Assembly (NCBI RefSeq): GCF_001639145.1
Contig: NZ_LROY01000002.1
Location: 2,078,501-2,142,500, forward strand
DNA length: 64,000 bases
Origin: Microbulbifer sp. Q7
Lineage (GTDB): Bacteria > Pseudomonadota > Gammaproteobacteria > Pseudomonadales > Cellvibrionaceae
Direction of reading: 5' to 3'
The position numbers were made by a program, and so were the translations under genes. The notes below the pieces were generated by a model, which saw only the letters and a program-made list of their open reading frames with translations, made no database searches and was not told where the DNA came from. Each line of letters starts with the position of its first letter. Position 1 is the stretch's first letter. This document shows, piece after piece, positions 36,975 through 46,461 of this stretch.

Positions 36975-39302
36975 TTACATGGTAGGAATAACGAACGGTC
37001 TCTCCTGAACCCGCTCCAGATACACATTGGACACGGTTCCGAAAAAGAACGTGTGCTCCGCCGGAGTTGGCTGCGACGTGTTCAGGAACGGGTCCATGAT
37101 AAACCGATGGTAGTGCCGCACCGCCACACCCTCAGCATCCTGATGCACCACCCACTCACGCTCATGGTAAAGGACACAGTCATCACCCGGCGCCGGATCC
37201 CAGGTGGCGGCTTCACAGTAATAACCCGCATCTGAAGTCCGATAACGGCGAATAACCAGATTACCCGCTGCATTGATCTGCCAGAACCCGGGCATTAGAG
37301 CCGCTTCATTCTGGGCAATCTCGCCATCCCCATTGTCGTCAAATACCGATACGGTCAGCGCGGTGCCGTCGGCGTTCACTTCGAACCAGAATGCCTGTGA
37401 CGGCGTAAAGAAATTGAGTGGGTACTTGTAGATACCCACTGCACTGGCATCCGACCAGGCAGGCGCTTCTTTCAGGAAGGCGTCGCCGGTGGTAGACGAC
37501 TTTTCACCACCGTCATTTGCTTCCACAAATACCATGGGCGATTGAGGGTTATCACCCTCCAGCAAGACCAGTTCCAGCGAATGCCCTAGCACATCGGCAA
37601 TCTGCAAATGCCCAGCGGCATCTACTGTCCAGGCGGAACTCACTTGCGTGGACGCAGCCACCCCGGTGCCGCTGACGGAATCCCGAGTTACGGTAACACT
37701 ACCGCCGGTTTCGACGTTGCCAGCGAAAATCAACTGCACTGAGGAAATATCCAGGTAACCATCCGGATTTTCCGGCGACGGATCAGTGATTTCACCTTCC
37801 AGCGCCGGCAGCGGAATACTCAGGGCGACCCCCATTTGCAGGGTCTGCTCCAGGTCTGCAGTGCCCGCTTCACGCACCGCAATCAATGCATCAGTGACAC
37901 TAACGGGCGCGGTCGCCGGATATTCCCCGTTCGGGTAGCGAGAAAATGTCTCTGCCGTGATCAGCAGCCAATCCACCTCCGCGCTGGTCGCAAGCCAGTT
38001 GATCCGCTTTGGCTGCACGACCAGTTGTTTCTCGACGGAGGCGCCCAGGTTGGCATCGAAATCCACGTCAGTTCTTGCGACAAATTCCGCACCGCTGATT
38101 TCAAGCCCCTGGACAGTCGCCACCCAGGTAAGCGGGCTGACACCAAAGCCGCTAGACAACTCACCTGCGCCGCCAGATGCGACACTCAGTCGATTACCGA
38201 TCACGGCACTGCCTTGCCCGTCGAAAGGCATGGCATTCAAGATCGGTGAGGTAAAGTAAAAGGTGTCTTGAATCGCTGACACATCGGCAAGGACCGGAAC
38301 CACCAGATTCTGGTCCGCAACAATTGCCGCTGCAGCCTCCTGGTAAACAGAGACATTGGCCAGCTCAATGTCGGCGGCCAGTTTCGCGGCGGACTCGAGA
38401 TCCGCAGCCAAGGCATAGGTATCCGGGATATTTTGCGGCATTTCTACTCCGGGGGAATCGGAGTAGTCCAGTACCAACTTAATCAGTACACCCAACTGGA
38501 AAACCTCACTGCCGTTGAGCATTTTCGTGCGCGCAACAAGCTGTTCCTGTGTGGTTACACTCCCGGGCTCACCCTGCTCGACCTGGGCTGCCAGTGCTGT
38601 GGTCAAGTTTGAAATCACAACCGGCTGGTGCTCGTCACGGGTCAATACCCCGTCTTCACCCGCTGCACTGAGCAGGGTATCGACATCGCCCATCAGGGAA
38701 ACAAGCTTCAGCTTCGCGTCCTGACTGGTGGCTTCAGCGCGCACTATTTCTTTGCTGAAGCTATCGTCCACAGCAACGGAAATCGCATACTCGCCATTAG
38801 CATCGGCGGACGTTGTAAATGATTGCCCGGCCACCTCAATGACTACCTGCGCATTGGCCACCGGATTGTCGGTGACCACCCCTTCAATGACGACGCTCGC
38901 CATCTGTGCTCGCACCGTCACCGTTACCTCGGCGCTCGCGGTTGCACCATCATTATCGGTCACGGTTATCGCCAAAGTTGCTTCCGCATCTGCGACCACG
39001 GCTGGCGCCTGAATCGTAACCGTATCGGTGTCGGTACCCGAGAGTTCGAGTGTCACACCAGACTTCTGTTCCCAGAGATAGGAAACAATACTGCCATCCG
39101 CATCCGCGGCTGACGCTTGCAGCGTTGCAGACGCCCCTTCCTCAATCGATATGGGCGACAGGCTAACGCTAGGGGCCTGATTGACCACATCCGGGATCTC
39201 GTCTCCCCCGCCGCCACCGCTGCTGCCACCGCCACAGGCCGCAAGCACCAGGCTAAGGCCACCAATCGCCAGCCTGGCGATACACTTATTCTTAATATTC
39301 AT
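36975..39302 (-). CDS. PKD-like domain surface lipoprotein
   Basis: This 775-residue lipoprotein starts with a signal peptide (RLAIGGLSLVLAACGGG, lipobox LAAC) and a glycine linker. A PKD/REJ-type immunoglobulin-like domain follows at about residues 40-130 (NQAPSVSLSPISIEEGASAT, VTVTDNDGA-like end). Next is a carboxypeptidase regulatory-like domain (VIEGVVTDNPVANAQVVIEV, TSADANGEYAISV). The C-terminal two thirds are beta-rich and include an EF-hand-like DDNGDGEIAQNEA. Start choice: the ATG at 39302 puts the signal at the N-terminus and is preceded by TAGGA; a start at 39380 adds 26 residues. The protein is likely an outer-membrane or surface protein; its ligand is unknown. Confidence 0.78.
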   Translation of the reverse strand: MNIKNKCIARLAIGGLSLVLAACGGGSSGGGGGDEIPDVVNQAPSVSLSPISIEEGASATLQASAADADGSIVSYLWEQKSGVTLELSGTDTDTVTIQAPAVVADAEATLAITVTDNDGATASAEVTVTVRAQMASVVIEGVVTDNPVANAQVVIEVAGQSFTTSADANGEYAISVAVDDSFSKEIVRAEATSQDAKLKLVSLMGDVDTLLSAAGEDGVLTRDEHQPVVISNLTTALAAQVEQGEPGSVTTQEQLVARTKMLNGSEVFQLGVLIKLVLDYSDSPGVEMPQNIPDTYALAADLESAAKLAADIELANVSVYQEAAAAIVADQNLVVPVLADVSAIQDTFYFTSPILNAMPFDGQGSAVIGNRLSVASGGAGELSSGFGVSPLTWVATVQGLEISGAEFVARTDVDFDANLGASVEKQLVVQPKRINWLATSAEVDWLLITAETFSRYPNGEYPATAPVSVTDALIAVREAGTADLEQTLQMGVALSIPLPALEGEITDPSPENPDGYLDISSVQLIFAGNVETGGSVTVTRDSVSGTGVAASTQVSSAWTVDAAGHLQIADVLGHSLELVLLEGDNPQSPMVFVEANDGGEKSSTTGDAFLKEAPAWSDASAVGIYKYPLNFFTPSQAFWFEVNADGTALTVSVFDDNGDGEIAQNEAALMPGFWQINAAGNLVIRRYRTSDAGYYCEAATWDPAPGDDCVLYHEREWVVHQDAEGVAVRHYHRFIMDPFLNTSQPTPAEHTFFFGTVSNVYLERVQERPFVIPTM

Positions 39303-39596
39303 CACTAAATTCCTATTTCCGTTAGGCGCGCATCCAAATGCCAAACAGGCTGCTTCAATTTGGCGTTCCCCCCAAATCAACTACGCGCCACCGTGAGACG
39401 TCCCGCCACCGGAAAACCTCATAACGATTGCCACCCATGTGCGGAAAATGCGAACCACGCAGCATTACTCTCTGCAGACCTCATCACCGACTGTCACGGC
39501 GCCTGATCGGCCGTCTAGACTCTGCAGATTGAAAAGTCTTCAGGCATAAAAAAAGGCACCTGACGGTGCCTTTTTGTTTTCACAATCTACTGCGCA
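39303..39596. other. Non-coding gap between lipoprotein and deaD
   Basis: About 290 bases without a gene. The left part is the leader of the lipoprotein gene. The right part has the deaD terminator at about 39547-39576. Nothing else is recognised. Confidence 0.4.
39547..39576 (-). terminator. Terminator after deaD
   Basis: The stem GGCACC/GGTGCC with a TGAC loop is flanked by seven A and five T. On the minus strand it follows the helicase stop codon and ends in a T-run. It could also act on the plus strand. Confidence 0.88.
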
Positions 39597-41390
39597 TCAA
39601 TCCCGCGGCTTTTTCGGTTTGCCGGCCGGCTTGCGTTTCTTGGCCGCGAGCGGGGGCTTGTCGCCCGCGCTGCTGCCCGCTTGCTCGGTAAACTTGGCGA
39701 TGTTCATCGGCCGGCCGTTTACGCGCACCTTTTTCAGGTGGTTGAAGATTTCCTTGGGCATGCCTTCTGGCAGATCCACGGTGGTGTAGTCCGGGTAGAT
39801 TTCGATGCGGCCGATGTAGCTGCTGTCGAGGTCTACTTCGTTGGCGATAGCACCTACTACACTGCCCGGGCGTACGCCGTGATCACGGCCGACTTCGATG
39901 CGGAAGCGCTCTTTGCCTTCATCGGGCGGACCAACGTGCTTTTCCTTGTCGAAGGGCTTGCGCTCACGCTTGCTGCGTTTGCGGTCATCCCTGTCTCCAA
40001 AATCACGGTCGCGGCGATCGCTGCGCTCATTGCGGTCGTTGAAATCGCGCTGCTTGGGCTCGCGCTCGTCCAGCAACAGCGGCTGATCGCCCTGCGACAT
40101 GGCGGCGAGTGCCGCGGCCACATTCAGCGGATCCACGTCGTTTGCTGACAGGTACTGTTCCACCAGGTCACGAAAAGGTGCCAGGTCCGAGCCGCCTTCC
40201 AGTGTATCGGTAATACGCTGGCGGAATTTTTCCATACGCGAGGCGTTTACCGCCTTGGCGGTGGGCAGTTCCAGACGTTCGATGGGCTTCTTGGTAGCCT
40301 TCTCGATCACGCGCAGCATGCGGCGCTCGCGCGGTGCCACAAACAGGATGGCATCACCCTCGCGACCGGCACGGCCGGTACGGCCGATGCGGTGGATATA
40401 GGCTTCGGTGTCGTAAGGAATGTCGTAGTTGATCACGTGGCTGATGCGCTTCACATCCAGACCACGCGCTGCCACGTCGGTGGCGACCACGATATCGAGC
40501 TTGCCTTTCTTCAGCTTGTCGATCACCTGCTCGCGCAGGTTCTGCGCCATATCGCCGTTCAGGGCAGAGCTGGCAAAACCGCGCGCAGCGAGCTTGTCGG
40601 CAATCTCTACAGTGGCGTTCTTGGTCCGCACAAAAATGATGGTGCCATCCACCGGCTCGGCTTCGAGAATCCGGGTCAGCGCATCCATCTTGTGCAGGCC
40701 ACCCACCGGCCAATAGCGCTGGCGGATGGTCTCAGCGGTCTCGGTCTTGACCTTGATCTTTACTTCCACCGGGTTGCGCAGATGCTCACGAGCAATGGTC
40801 GCGACTTCTCTGGGCATGGTGGCCGAGAACAGTGCGATCTGACGCTGATCAGGGATTTGCTCCAGCACCCACTTCACGTCGTCGATAAAGCCCATGCGCA
40901 ACATTTCGTCGGCTTCATCCAGCACCAGCATTTTCAGGCCGGACAGGTCCAGAGTGCCCTTGCGCATGTGGTCCATGACGCGGCCGGGGGTGCCCACAAC
41001 CAGCTGCACACCGCGCTTCAGTTGCTGGATCTGGCCGCGGTAGTCGGCGCCACCGTAAATAGGCGCAACATGGAAACCTTTCAGGTTGGACGCGTAGGAC
41101 TGGCACGCCTCGGCTACCTGGATGGCAAGTTCGCGGGTGGGCGCCAGTACCAGTGCCTGGGGGCGCTTGCTTTTCAGGTCAAGGCTCGCCAGCAGCGGCA
41201 GTGCAAAGGCGGCAGTTTTACCGGTGCCGGTCTGGGCCTGGCCCAGCACGTCGCGGCCCTGCAGCAGTGACGGAATAGTCTGTGCCTGAATAGGGGATGG
41301 GGTTTCGTAACCCAGTTTGGAAACAGCTTCGAGAATTTGTGTCGGCAGGCCCAGCTGGTCAAAACCAGCAGGTGCAGAATGGTCGGTCAT
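39597..41390 (-). CDS. deaD: DEAD-box RNA helicase DeaD/CsdA
   Basis: This 597-residue ATP-dependent RNA helicase is involved in ribosome assembly and cold adaptation. Motifs run in the usual order: Q motif (FDQLGLPTQIL), AQTGTGKT, PTRELA, GTPGR, DEAD, SAT, ARGLDVKRI and HRIGRTGRAG. The C-terminal part has the DbpA-like RNA-binding domain (FRIEVGRDHGVRPGSVVGAI), which marks the DeaD branch. A highly charged Arg/Asp-rich linker lies before it and a basic lysine-rich tail after it. A long 5' region without genes lies upstream, in keeping with the long regulated leaders seen on other cold-responsive helicase genes; that point is inference. Confidence 0.95.
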   Translation of the reverse strand: MTDHSAPAGFDQLGLPTQILEAVSKLGYETPSPIQAQTIPSLLQGRDVLGQAQTGTGKTAAFALPLLASLDLKSKRPQALVLAPTRELAIQVAEACQSYASNLKGFHVAPIYGGADYRGQIQQLKRGVQLVVGTPGRVMDHMRKGTLDLSGLKMLVLDEADEMLRMGFIDDVKWVLEQIPDQRQIALFSATMPREVATIAREHLRNPVEVKIKVKTETAETIRQRYWPVGGLHKMDALTRILEAEPVDGTIIFVRTKNATVEIADKLAARGFASSALNGDMAQNLREQVIDKLKKGKLDIVVATDVAARGLDVKRISHVINYDIPYDTEAYIHRIGRTGRAGREGDAILFVAPRERRMLRVIEKATKKPIERLELPTAKAVNASRMEKFRQRITDTLEGGSDLAPFRDLVEQYLSANDVDPLNVAAALAAMSQGDQPLLLDEREPKQRDFNDRNERSDRRDRDFGDRDDRKRSKRERKPFDKEKHVGPPDEGKERFRIEVGRDHGVRPGSVVGAIANEVDLDSSYIGRIEIYPDYTTVDLPEGMPKEIFNHLKKVRVNGRPMNIAKFTEQAGSSAGDKPPLAAKKRKPAGKPKKPRD

Positions 41391-41730
41391 ATAGAGTTCA
41401 CTTGAATGTACATAGGAGCCGAGTCGGCGCGAATCCCAATGGGATAACCATAGCGCACGACTGAGGATTGCTGGGCAAGGCGAAGAAGCCCATTAATAGC
41501 ACCGGCTATTTCAAGCTTATTCAACTCAGAGACAGGGGCCTGTGGCGAGGAGGTCTGTTACCCATTTTGACAATTGTCCCTGTTGGCACCTTACTCGGGC
41601 TTAACGCCAGGTACGGGCCAGGACAAGAGGCTGCGCAGTCTACCAGTTTGGCGGAGAACTGCCAGTTTATTTTTTGATCGGTTAGGTTTGCCGGGGAGCC
41701 TGGAAGCAGGCTCCCCGAGCGGAGCGAGGC
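41391..41730. other. Non-coding region between deaD and kpsS, with a strong palindrome
   Basis: These 340 bases hold no gene that I can support. At 41693-41716 there is a perfect 10-bp stem with a GAAG loop (GGGGAGCCTG/CAGGCTCCCC). It follows the kpsS stop on the minus strand but has no T-run, so it is either an RNA-end-stabilising hairpin or a REP-like repeat. The remainder is the upstream region of deaD. Confidence 0.55.
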
Positions 41731-42981
41731 TCACGCGGCCAGGTATTCTTCCTCTTCGGCCACCGGTGTAAGCGGGCGCTCGATACCGGATGCCAGTGCA
41801 GGCGCCATACGCAACCATGCCTGTTCGATGGCATGGTCCATGTTTCGGAAAAAGCTGCCATCCAGCTGGCTGCGCTCATAAAGATAGGTGCGGAACTGGC
41901 GGAAAAATTCCACATCCACCGGCTGCGTCGCCTGCCAGAACTCGCTGAGCGTGCCCTGGTGGGTGAGCCCCGGCTGATCGTAGAGCGCCCGGCCGAGGGT
42001 GATGGTTGGCACCTTGTGCAGCAGCGCGGAAATTCCCACGGTGCTGTTGATGGTGATCAGCCCCTTCGCGTGCTTGAGCAGGGTCGGCAGGTGCAGATCG
42101 TGGCAATACACCACTCTGCCACTCACCCCGTGCTGCCGCGCAAGCCGGTTGATCCACTTGCCGTAATGACAGAAACCGCGGTCCATGGGGTGATGCTTGA
42201 TGACCAGCAATTCGTGCTCCGCCGCACCCTGTGCGAACGAGCGAATGACTTCGGTAATGGAGTCTTCGATGCTGTCGTAATCGGAGTGCTCGCGGATCTG
42301 GAAATCGTCCTGGGTCTGCAGCGCATACAGGTAGAACTCCCTGCTGTGGCGCTTGACCAGTGCACTCAGGTATCGGCGCTGAGTGAGCTTATACAGGCCC
42401 TTGCGGTAGAAGCTTGTTAACCAGCAGGCACCCTCCTGCACCCAGTTACGCGACCGGTGATGGCGGTACCCGCAGAACTGCTGGCGAAAGATTCTGGAGG
42501 TAATGTAGTAAGCGATGGCAAACCAGGCCCGTTGCCAGAAGGTCTGGCCGATATGCACCGTGTTGCTGCGGTTGTGCGGGCGGTAGCTTTCCACCGCCGT
42601 GGGGCGCCAGTCGATTTCAGAAAAGCCGTTCACGCCCCCCTGCTCCAGGGTAACGAAATCCGGCCTTAAATAGCCTTCTTCAAAGGCCCAGAAGGAAACG
42701 CCCAGCTCATCGCAAATGGTGCGGGCCTGGCGGTGGTAGTAACGGCAGTCACCATAGACAACCACGGCGCGGATATCGTGCTGGCGCACATAGCCGGCAA
42801 AATACTCCGGCCAGGCCGCCTGGCCTCCGCAATAGTCCACCTGGTGATCGGCCCAGCCAAACAGGCGGTCGCCACCGTTGAAATTGATTTTATGTGTTGC
42901 GAGACCTTGCGCGGAAAAATACCGGGCGCAACGCGCAAAGAAAGGACCATGCGGCCCCTGCAAGAATACAACCCCTGACAC
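41731..42981 (-). CDS. kpsS: Capsule polysaccharide Kdo transferase KpsS-like
   Basis: This 416-residue protein of the capsule-synthesis family (PF05159) corresponds to KpsS, which adds the first beta-Kdo to the lipid anchor of Kps-type (group 2) capsules. It opens with FLQGPHGPFFARCARYFSAQ and contains the conserved FFAFEEGYLRPDF-like block (here FWAFEEGYLRPDF) and INSTVGISALLHKVPTITLG in the C-terminal Rossmann part. It acts on the cytoplasmic side of the inner membrane. It is the last capsule gene of the minus-strand row, with 424 bases between it and kpsC. Confidence 0.9.
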   Translation of the reverse strand: MSGVVFLQGPHGPFFARCARYFSAQGLATHKINFNGGDRLFGWADHQVDYCGGQAAWPEYFAGYVRQHDIRAVVVYGDCRYYHRQARTICDELGVSFWAFEEGYLRPDFVTLEQGGVNGFSEIDWRPTAVESYRPHNRSNTVHIGQTFWQRAWFAIAYYITSRIFRQQFCGYRHHRSRNWVQEGACWLTSFYRKGLYKLTQRRYLSALVKRHSREFYLYALQTQDDFQIREHSDYDSIEDSITEVIRSFAQGAAEHELLVIKHHPMDRGFCHYGKWINRLARQHGVSGRVVYCHDLHLPTLLKHAKGLITINSTVGISALLHKVPTITLGRALYDQPGLTHQGTLSEFWQATQPVDVEFFRQFRTYLYERSQLDGSFFRNMDHAIEQAWLRMAPALASGIERPLTPVAEEEEYLAA

Positions 42982-43405
42982 TCATCCCCACTTAGCCCCA
43001 CGGCGAAATATCGCCGCCCCCCGGGGCACTAAAAACGACACAGGTGCGGGCAACCCCCGCACAAATAGCACAACCATCCGGCCAAATTCGGCCAAAAACC
43101 AAGCAAAACACGTCAGAAAATTCCAAAACGACGCACTCTTGGCGCAAAACTATACCCGTTTATTTGACGTATGTCTCGTTCTGGAGACCATACCAAGGAA
43201 CTAGAGGGAGGTTTTGCCGCCAATCGTTTCCCTGCCGCGTGTCGGGTCCGCACACCGGCCCCGCTTGCACCGCTACGCCAAGGCTCAGCAATAAAGCAGT
43301 GCAATTCACGCGCCAAATTGTTGAGCGGGGCTATCGAAAAGAGACATCGAAAAGGGATATCGACGAGAGCGCAGATCAGAGGCGGAGTATGACAGGTGAG
43401 TATGT
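42982..43405. other. Gap between kpsC and kpsS
   Basis: About 420 bases without a convincing gene; short frames here have no family features. The stretch next to kpsS is C/A-rich with small palindromes (GGCGAAATATCGCC at about 43003, GTGCGGGCAACCCCCGCAC at about 43043). Whether it carries a separate promoter for kpsS cannot be told by eye. No JUMPstart-like element is seen. Confidence 0.4.
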
Positions 43406-45472
43406 CTATTTTTTGAAAAACCGGTTGCGCACCATGCGGTAGAGCGCTCGTGGCCAGGCAGGTTGTGCGGTCCCTTCCCGCTGCGACGCCAGAATCTGCA
43501 CCGCAGTCTCCACATCCACAATCTGCCCACTGCGGGGATCCACATAGGTTGGGTACACAATCAGCGTCGCCGCCACCAGCTCATCCAGGCTGCGTTTGCG
43601 GCCGCGCGCGCGTCGGCAACGGCGCACGGTCGCCAGCTCCGCAAGAGCCTCCGGCGCACCCTCATCGCCACCGCTGAGCAGCCGATCTTCACTCAGCCCC
43701 CAGCCTGCGTAAAACGGCAGGCCGTAAGTGACCACCTTGATGTTACGCAGCAGTGCTTCGAACCCGCTCAGGGAACACAGGGTGTGCAGCTCATCCACCT
43801 GTGCAAGCAACGCCGGCATGGGAATGTCGGTAACCAGCTGATCGTAGAGATCACCGGCATCGCCAGCCAACTCCCCCACGCGGCCACCGGCGAGCACATC
43901 CGGATGCGGCTTATATATGATATGCGCATCCGGATTTGCCCGGCGCACCTGTTCCAGTAACTGCCGGTTACTCTTGAGCCAGGGCGACCCATGGGCGATG
44001 GATGCATCGCTCTCCACCTGTCCGGGTACCAGAATCGTGGTACACCCTTCGGGCAGGGTCACCGCAGGCGCCTGCTCACCCACGTTGTATTTACTCAACT
44101 GGCGGGCAACCAGCAATTCGCGGAGCGCCGCCGCGCGGGCACACAACGCGGGAGACAGATCCGCATTCTTGAGAATCGATTCCAGCTCAGACGGACGCGA
44201 GGCATCGTAATAGATGCCCTGGCTATCCAACACCAGCGAGAGCGGGCGCACCAGGTCCGAGCCCAACCCCACCGAGCGCAAGAAGCCATCTTCCAGCCGC
44301 CACAGCGGCAACCGCGCGTTTTTACACGCGGATACCACCGGCGCCCGCAGGCTGCTGGCCCAGGCCACCACCTGTGTTCCCTTCGCTGCACCCGCAATGG
44401 ACTCGGGCGCACTGGCAAACTGCATCTGTGCAGGCCGCGCCAGAAAATCGGGCACAAACCCCCGCTTCCAGGCAGAAAAACCCAGCCCCAGCCAGGGGCC
44501 CGCCAGCTTCTGATGGCGCTGCTTCTGCTCCGCAATCAGGCGAATAGTATCTTCCAGTTCACACCGTTGACCGGTGTAGGGATTGATGTAGCGGCAGTAG
44601 CGCAAATACGCCGCGGCGAACACTTGCTCCAGTGATCGGTTTTGCCCGCGCCGCGCGCACGCCTGCACATCTTGGGTCAGGCCCCAGCCGGCATAAAACG
44701 GCACACCAAAACAGTGCACCGGCTTGCCCGCCAACAGTGCATCAAACCCAAACTGGCTGGTAACCACGTACACCTTGTCGACTGCGTCGAGCAGCGCCCA
44801 GGGCGCAATATCTTCCGACCACAGGCGACAGTTGTGCGCCCGCGCCGCGTCCAGCAAGTAGCCGCGCTTTTTTCCGACAATCACGTCCGGGTGTACCTTC
44901 ACCACCACTTCCGCGTCGGGATTGTCGGCCACGGCCGCTTCCAGCATGCGCGTGAAGCTCGACGCGTCCGCCGCGCCGCAAGTGATCGCCGCATCGCCGA
45001 ACGTCTGATCGACCACCAGCACCCGAGGCCGATCATCTGGCCAGACGACAGGCCTGTCCGGCGCCGCGTTGTATTTCGACAACCGGTGCTGTCGCAGGAG
45101 CGCCATACCGGCACAGGCACGGGCGAGCTCGGACTCGGAAAAGTCTGCGCCCCGAATCAGGTTTTCGAGATCGCTCGAGGCACTGGCATCGTAGTAAATC
45201 CCGGTGTAATCCACGATCAGACTGTGCAAAGGGGCACCCTGCACCCCAAGCCCAAGTGACCGCAGGAAACCATCTTCCAGACTGACGAACGGCAAGCCAC
45301 GCTCGGCGGCGATTTTGCGCGCGCGGGCAGCGGTGGGCTTGCGGCCCCAACCGGCAATGTGCGTGGTGCGCTGGGCTGGGTGCAGCGCAAACCAGTAACT
45401 GGGCGCTTCCAGCAAGGCATCGAGGTGGGGAATCCGCTTCAGGCCGCGAGAACAATAGCCAATCAAAGACAC
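43406..45472 (-). CDS. kpsC: Capsule polysaccharide dual beta-Kdo transferase KpsC-like
   Basis: This 688-residue protein is visibly built of two homologous halves, each with LEDGFLRS-GLG, a D-GIYYDAS block and LSKYN (about residues 70-150 and 400-490). This is the KpsC plan, in which two glycosyltransferase modules extend the poly-beta-Kdo linker of Kps-type capsules. I chose the GTG at 45472: it follows GAGCGAGG, starts just before the conserved LIGYCSRG, and overlaps the upstream glycosyltransferase gene by 10 bases. A start at 45544 would lie well inside that gene. KpsC together with KpsS strongly marks a Kdo-linked, ABC-exported capsule. Confidence 0.92.
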   Translation of the reverse strand: MSLIGYCSRGLKRIPHLDALLEAPSYWFALHPAQRTTHIAGWGRKPTAARARKIAAERGLPFVSLEDGFLRSLGLGVQGAPLHSLIVDYTGIYYDASASSDLENLIRGADFSESELARACAGMALLRQHRLSKYNAAPDRPVVWPDDRPRVLVVDQTFGDAAITCGAADASSFTRMLEAAVADNPDAEVVVKVHPDVIVGKKRGYLLDAARAHNCRLWSEDIAPWALLDAVDKVYVVTSQFGFDALLAGKPVHCFGVPFYAGWGLTQDVQACARRGQNRSLEQVFAAAYLRYCRYINPYTGQRCELEDTIRLIAEQKQRHQKLAGPWLGLGFSAWKRGFVPDFLARPAQMQFASAPESIAGAAKGTQVVAWASSLRAPVVSACKNARLPLWRLEDGFLRSVGLGSDLVRPLSLVLDSQGIYYDASRPSELESILKNADLSPALCARAAALRELLVARQLSKYNVGEQAPAVTLPEGCTTILVPGQVESDASIAHGSPWLKSNRQLLEQVRRANPDAHIIYKPHPDVLAGGRVGELAGDAGDLYDQLVTDIPMPALLAQVDELHTLCSLSGFEALLRNIKVVTYGLPFYAGWGLSEDRLLSGGDEGAPEALAELATVRRCRRARGRKRSLDELVAATLIVYPTYVDPRSGQIVDVETAVQILASQREGTAQPAWPRALYRMVRNRFFKK

Positions 45473-46455
45473 GCGCGGGCCTCGCTCAGCATCTGCGCGC
45501 GCAAGGGTGCGTCTGCCGCCAGCTGCAAAATACTCTCGACCCACACACTCTGCTCCATTGGCAGAAGTAAGCCGTTTTCACGGTGCCGAACAACCGCTCC
45601 GTACACCGGCCCCGCCGCGTAAATACCCACCGCACCAGCCAGGGTGACATCGAGAAACTTGGTGTGGGCACGGGCACGGTTGAACGGACTGTCCAATAGC
45701 GGCGCCAGGCCGATCGCCCGCCCCGGGCGCTGCAGCAGCGACTGGTACGTGCCCCACTTCATCGGGTGCAGCACATGCACCCGTGGCAAACCTTTAAACA
45801 GGCGGTTTACGCGGCGGTCACCGATCACCTCGAATACGATGCGCTCGTTCGCCTCCAGCACCCGCTCAATCACCGGGCGCAGCCATTGCAGATCCGCGCC
45901 GTGAGAGGCAGAGCCGTGGTAGAACAGGGTGATCGGCGCAGACTCAGCGCTTTGCACATCTTCGCGCTCCAGCAAGGGCACCAGCGCCGCCGGCACCTGC
46001 GGTGCCAAAAGCTGCGGCTGCCACTGGGCATAACGCGCCTGCAGGTATGGGGTCGACACCAGCAGCTGCGCATCCACAGAGCGCAACCAGGACCGATGCC
46101 GCCAGCTCAAGCGCAGCAACTTCCACTGGTAGCGCAGCGGCATACGCGCAAAGGCTGGCCAGCTGAACAGGTCGTCGTCCATAAAGAAATTCAGCTGCCG
46201 GATGACGCCGCAATGCCGCTCGATCAGCAACCGCCAATTGCGGGGTACATAACGCACAAATGTTACGGTAGCGCCGTCGAGCAGGTCGGCGGATGGTAAT
46301 TGGGCAAAGGTAAACCGCACAACATCAGCACCCGCTTCAATCAAAAACGGAAGTACGAAGTAGTCCGAAGACGGGTTTGCCCCCTCTTCAACCACAATGT
46401 GTTTAATATTCTCGCGCTGCTTCACTTGGCGATACCCAAAATACTTTTGCTCCAA
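45463..46455 (-). CDS. Glycosyltransferase (GT4-like), capsule locus
   Basis: This 330-residue protein looks like a glycosyltransferase of GT-B type. The C-terminal half shows the nucleotide-sugar binding pattern: ITLFYHGSASHGADLQWL, FEVIGDRRVN, and HTKFLDVTLAGAVGIYAAGPVYG at the donor-binding region. It lacks a signal or membrane helix. Its sugar specificity cannot be read from sequence. Its stop overlaps the kpsC start and it begins six bases after the SLC13 permease gene, so it belongs to the capsule operon. Confidence 0.72.
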   Translation of the reverse strand: MEQKYFGYRQVKQRENIKHIVVEEGANPSSDYFVLPFLIEAGADVVRFTFAQLPSADLLDGATVTFVRYVPRNWRLLIERHCGVIRQLNFFMDDDLFSWPAFARMPLRYQWKLLRLSWRHRSWLRSVDAQLLVSTPYLQARYAQWQPQLLAPQVPAALVPLLEREDVQSAESAPITLFYHGSASHGADLQWLRPVIERVLEANERIVFEVIGDRRVNRLFKGLPRVHVLHPMKWGTYQSLLQRPGRAIGLAPLLDSPFNRARAHTKFLDVTLAGAVGIYAAGPVYGAVVRHRENGLLLPMEQSVWVESILQLAADAPLRAQMLSEARACL

Positions 46456-46461
46456 ACCCGC

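Noticed and set aside
41391..43405. JUMPstart-type element for the capsule genes
   Set aside because: No recognisable ops/JUMPstart sequence in the visible gaps. The main promoter is likely beyond the right edge.
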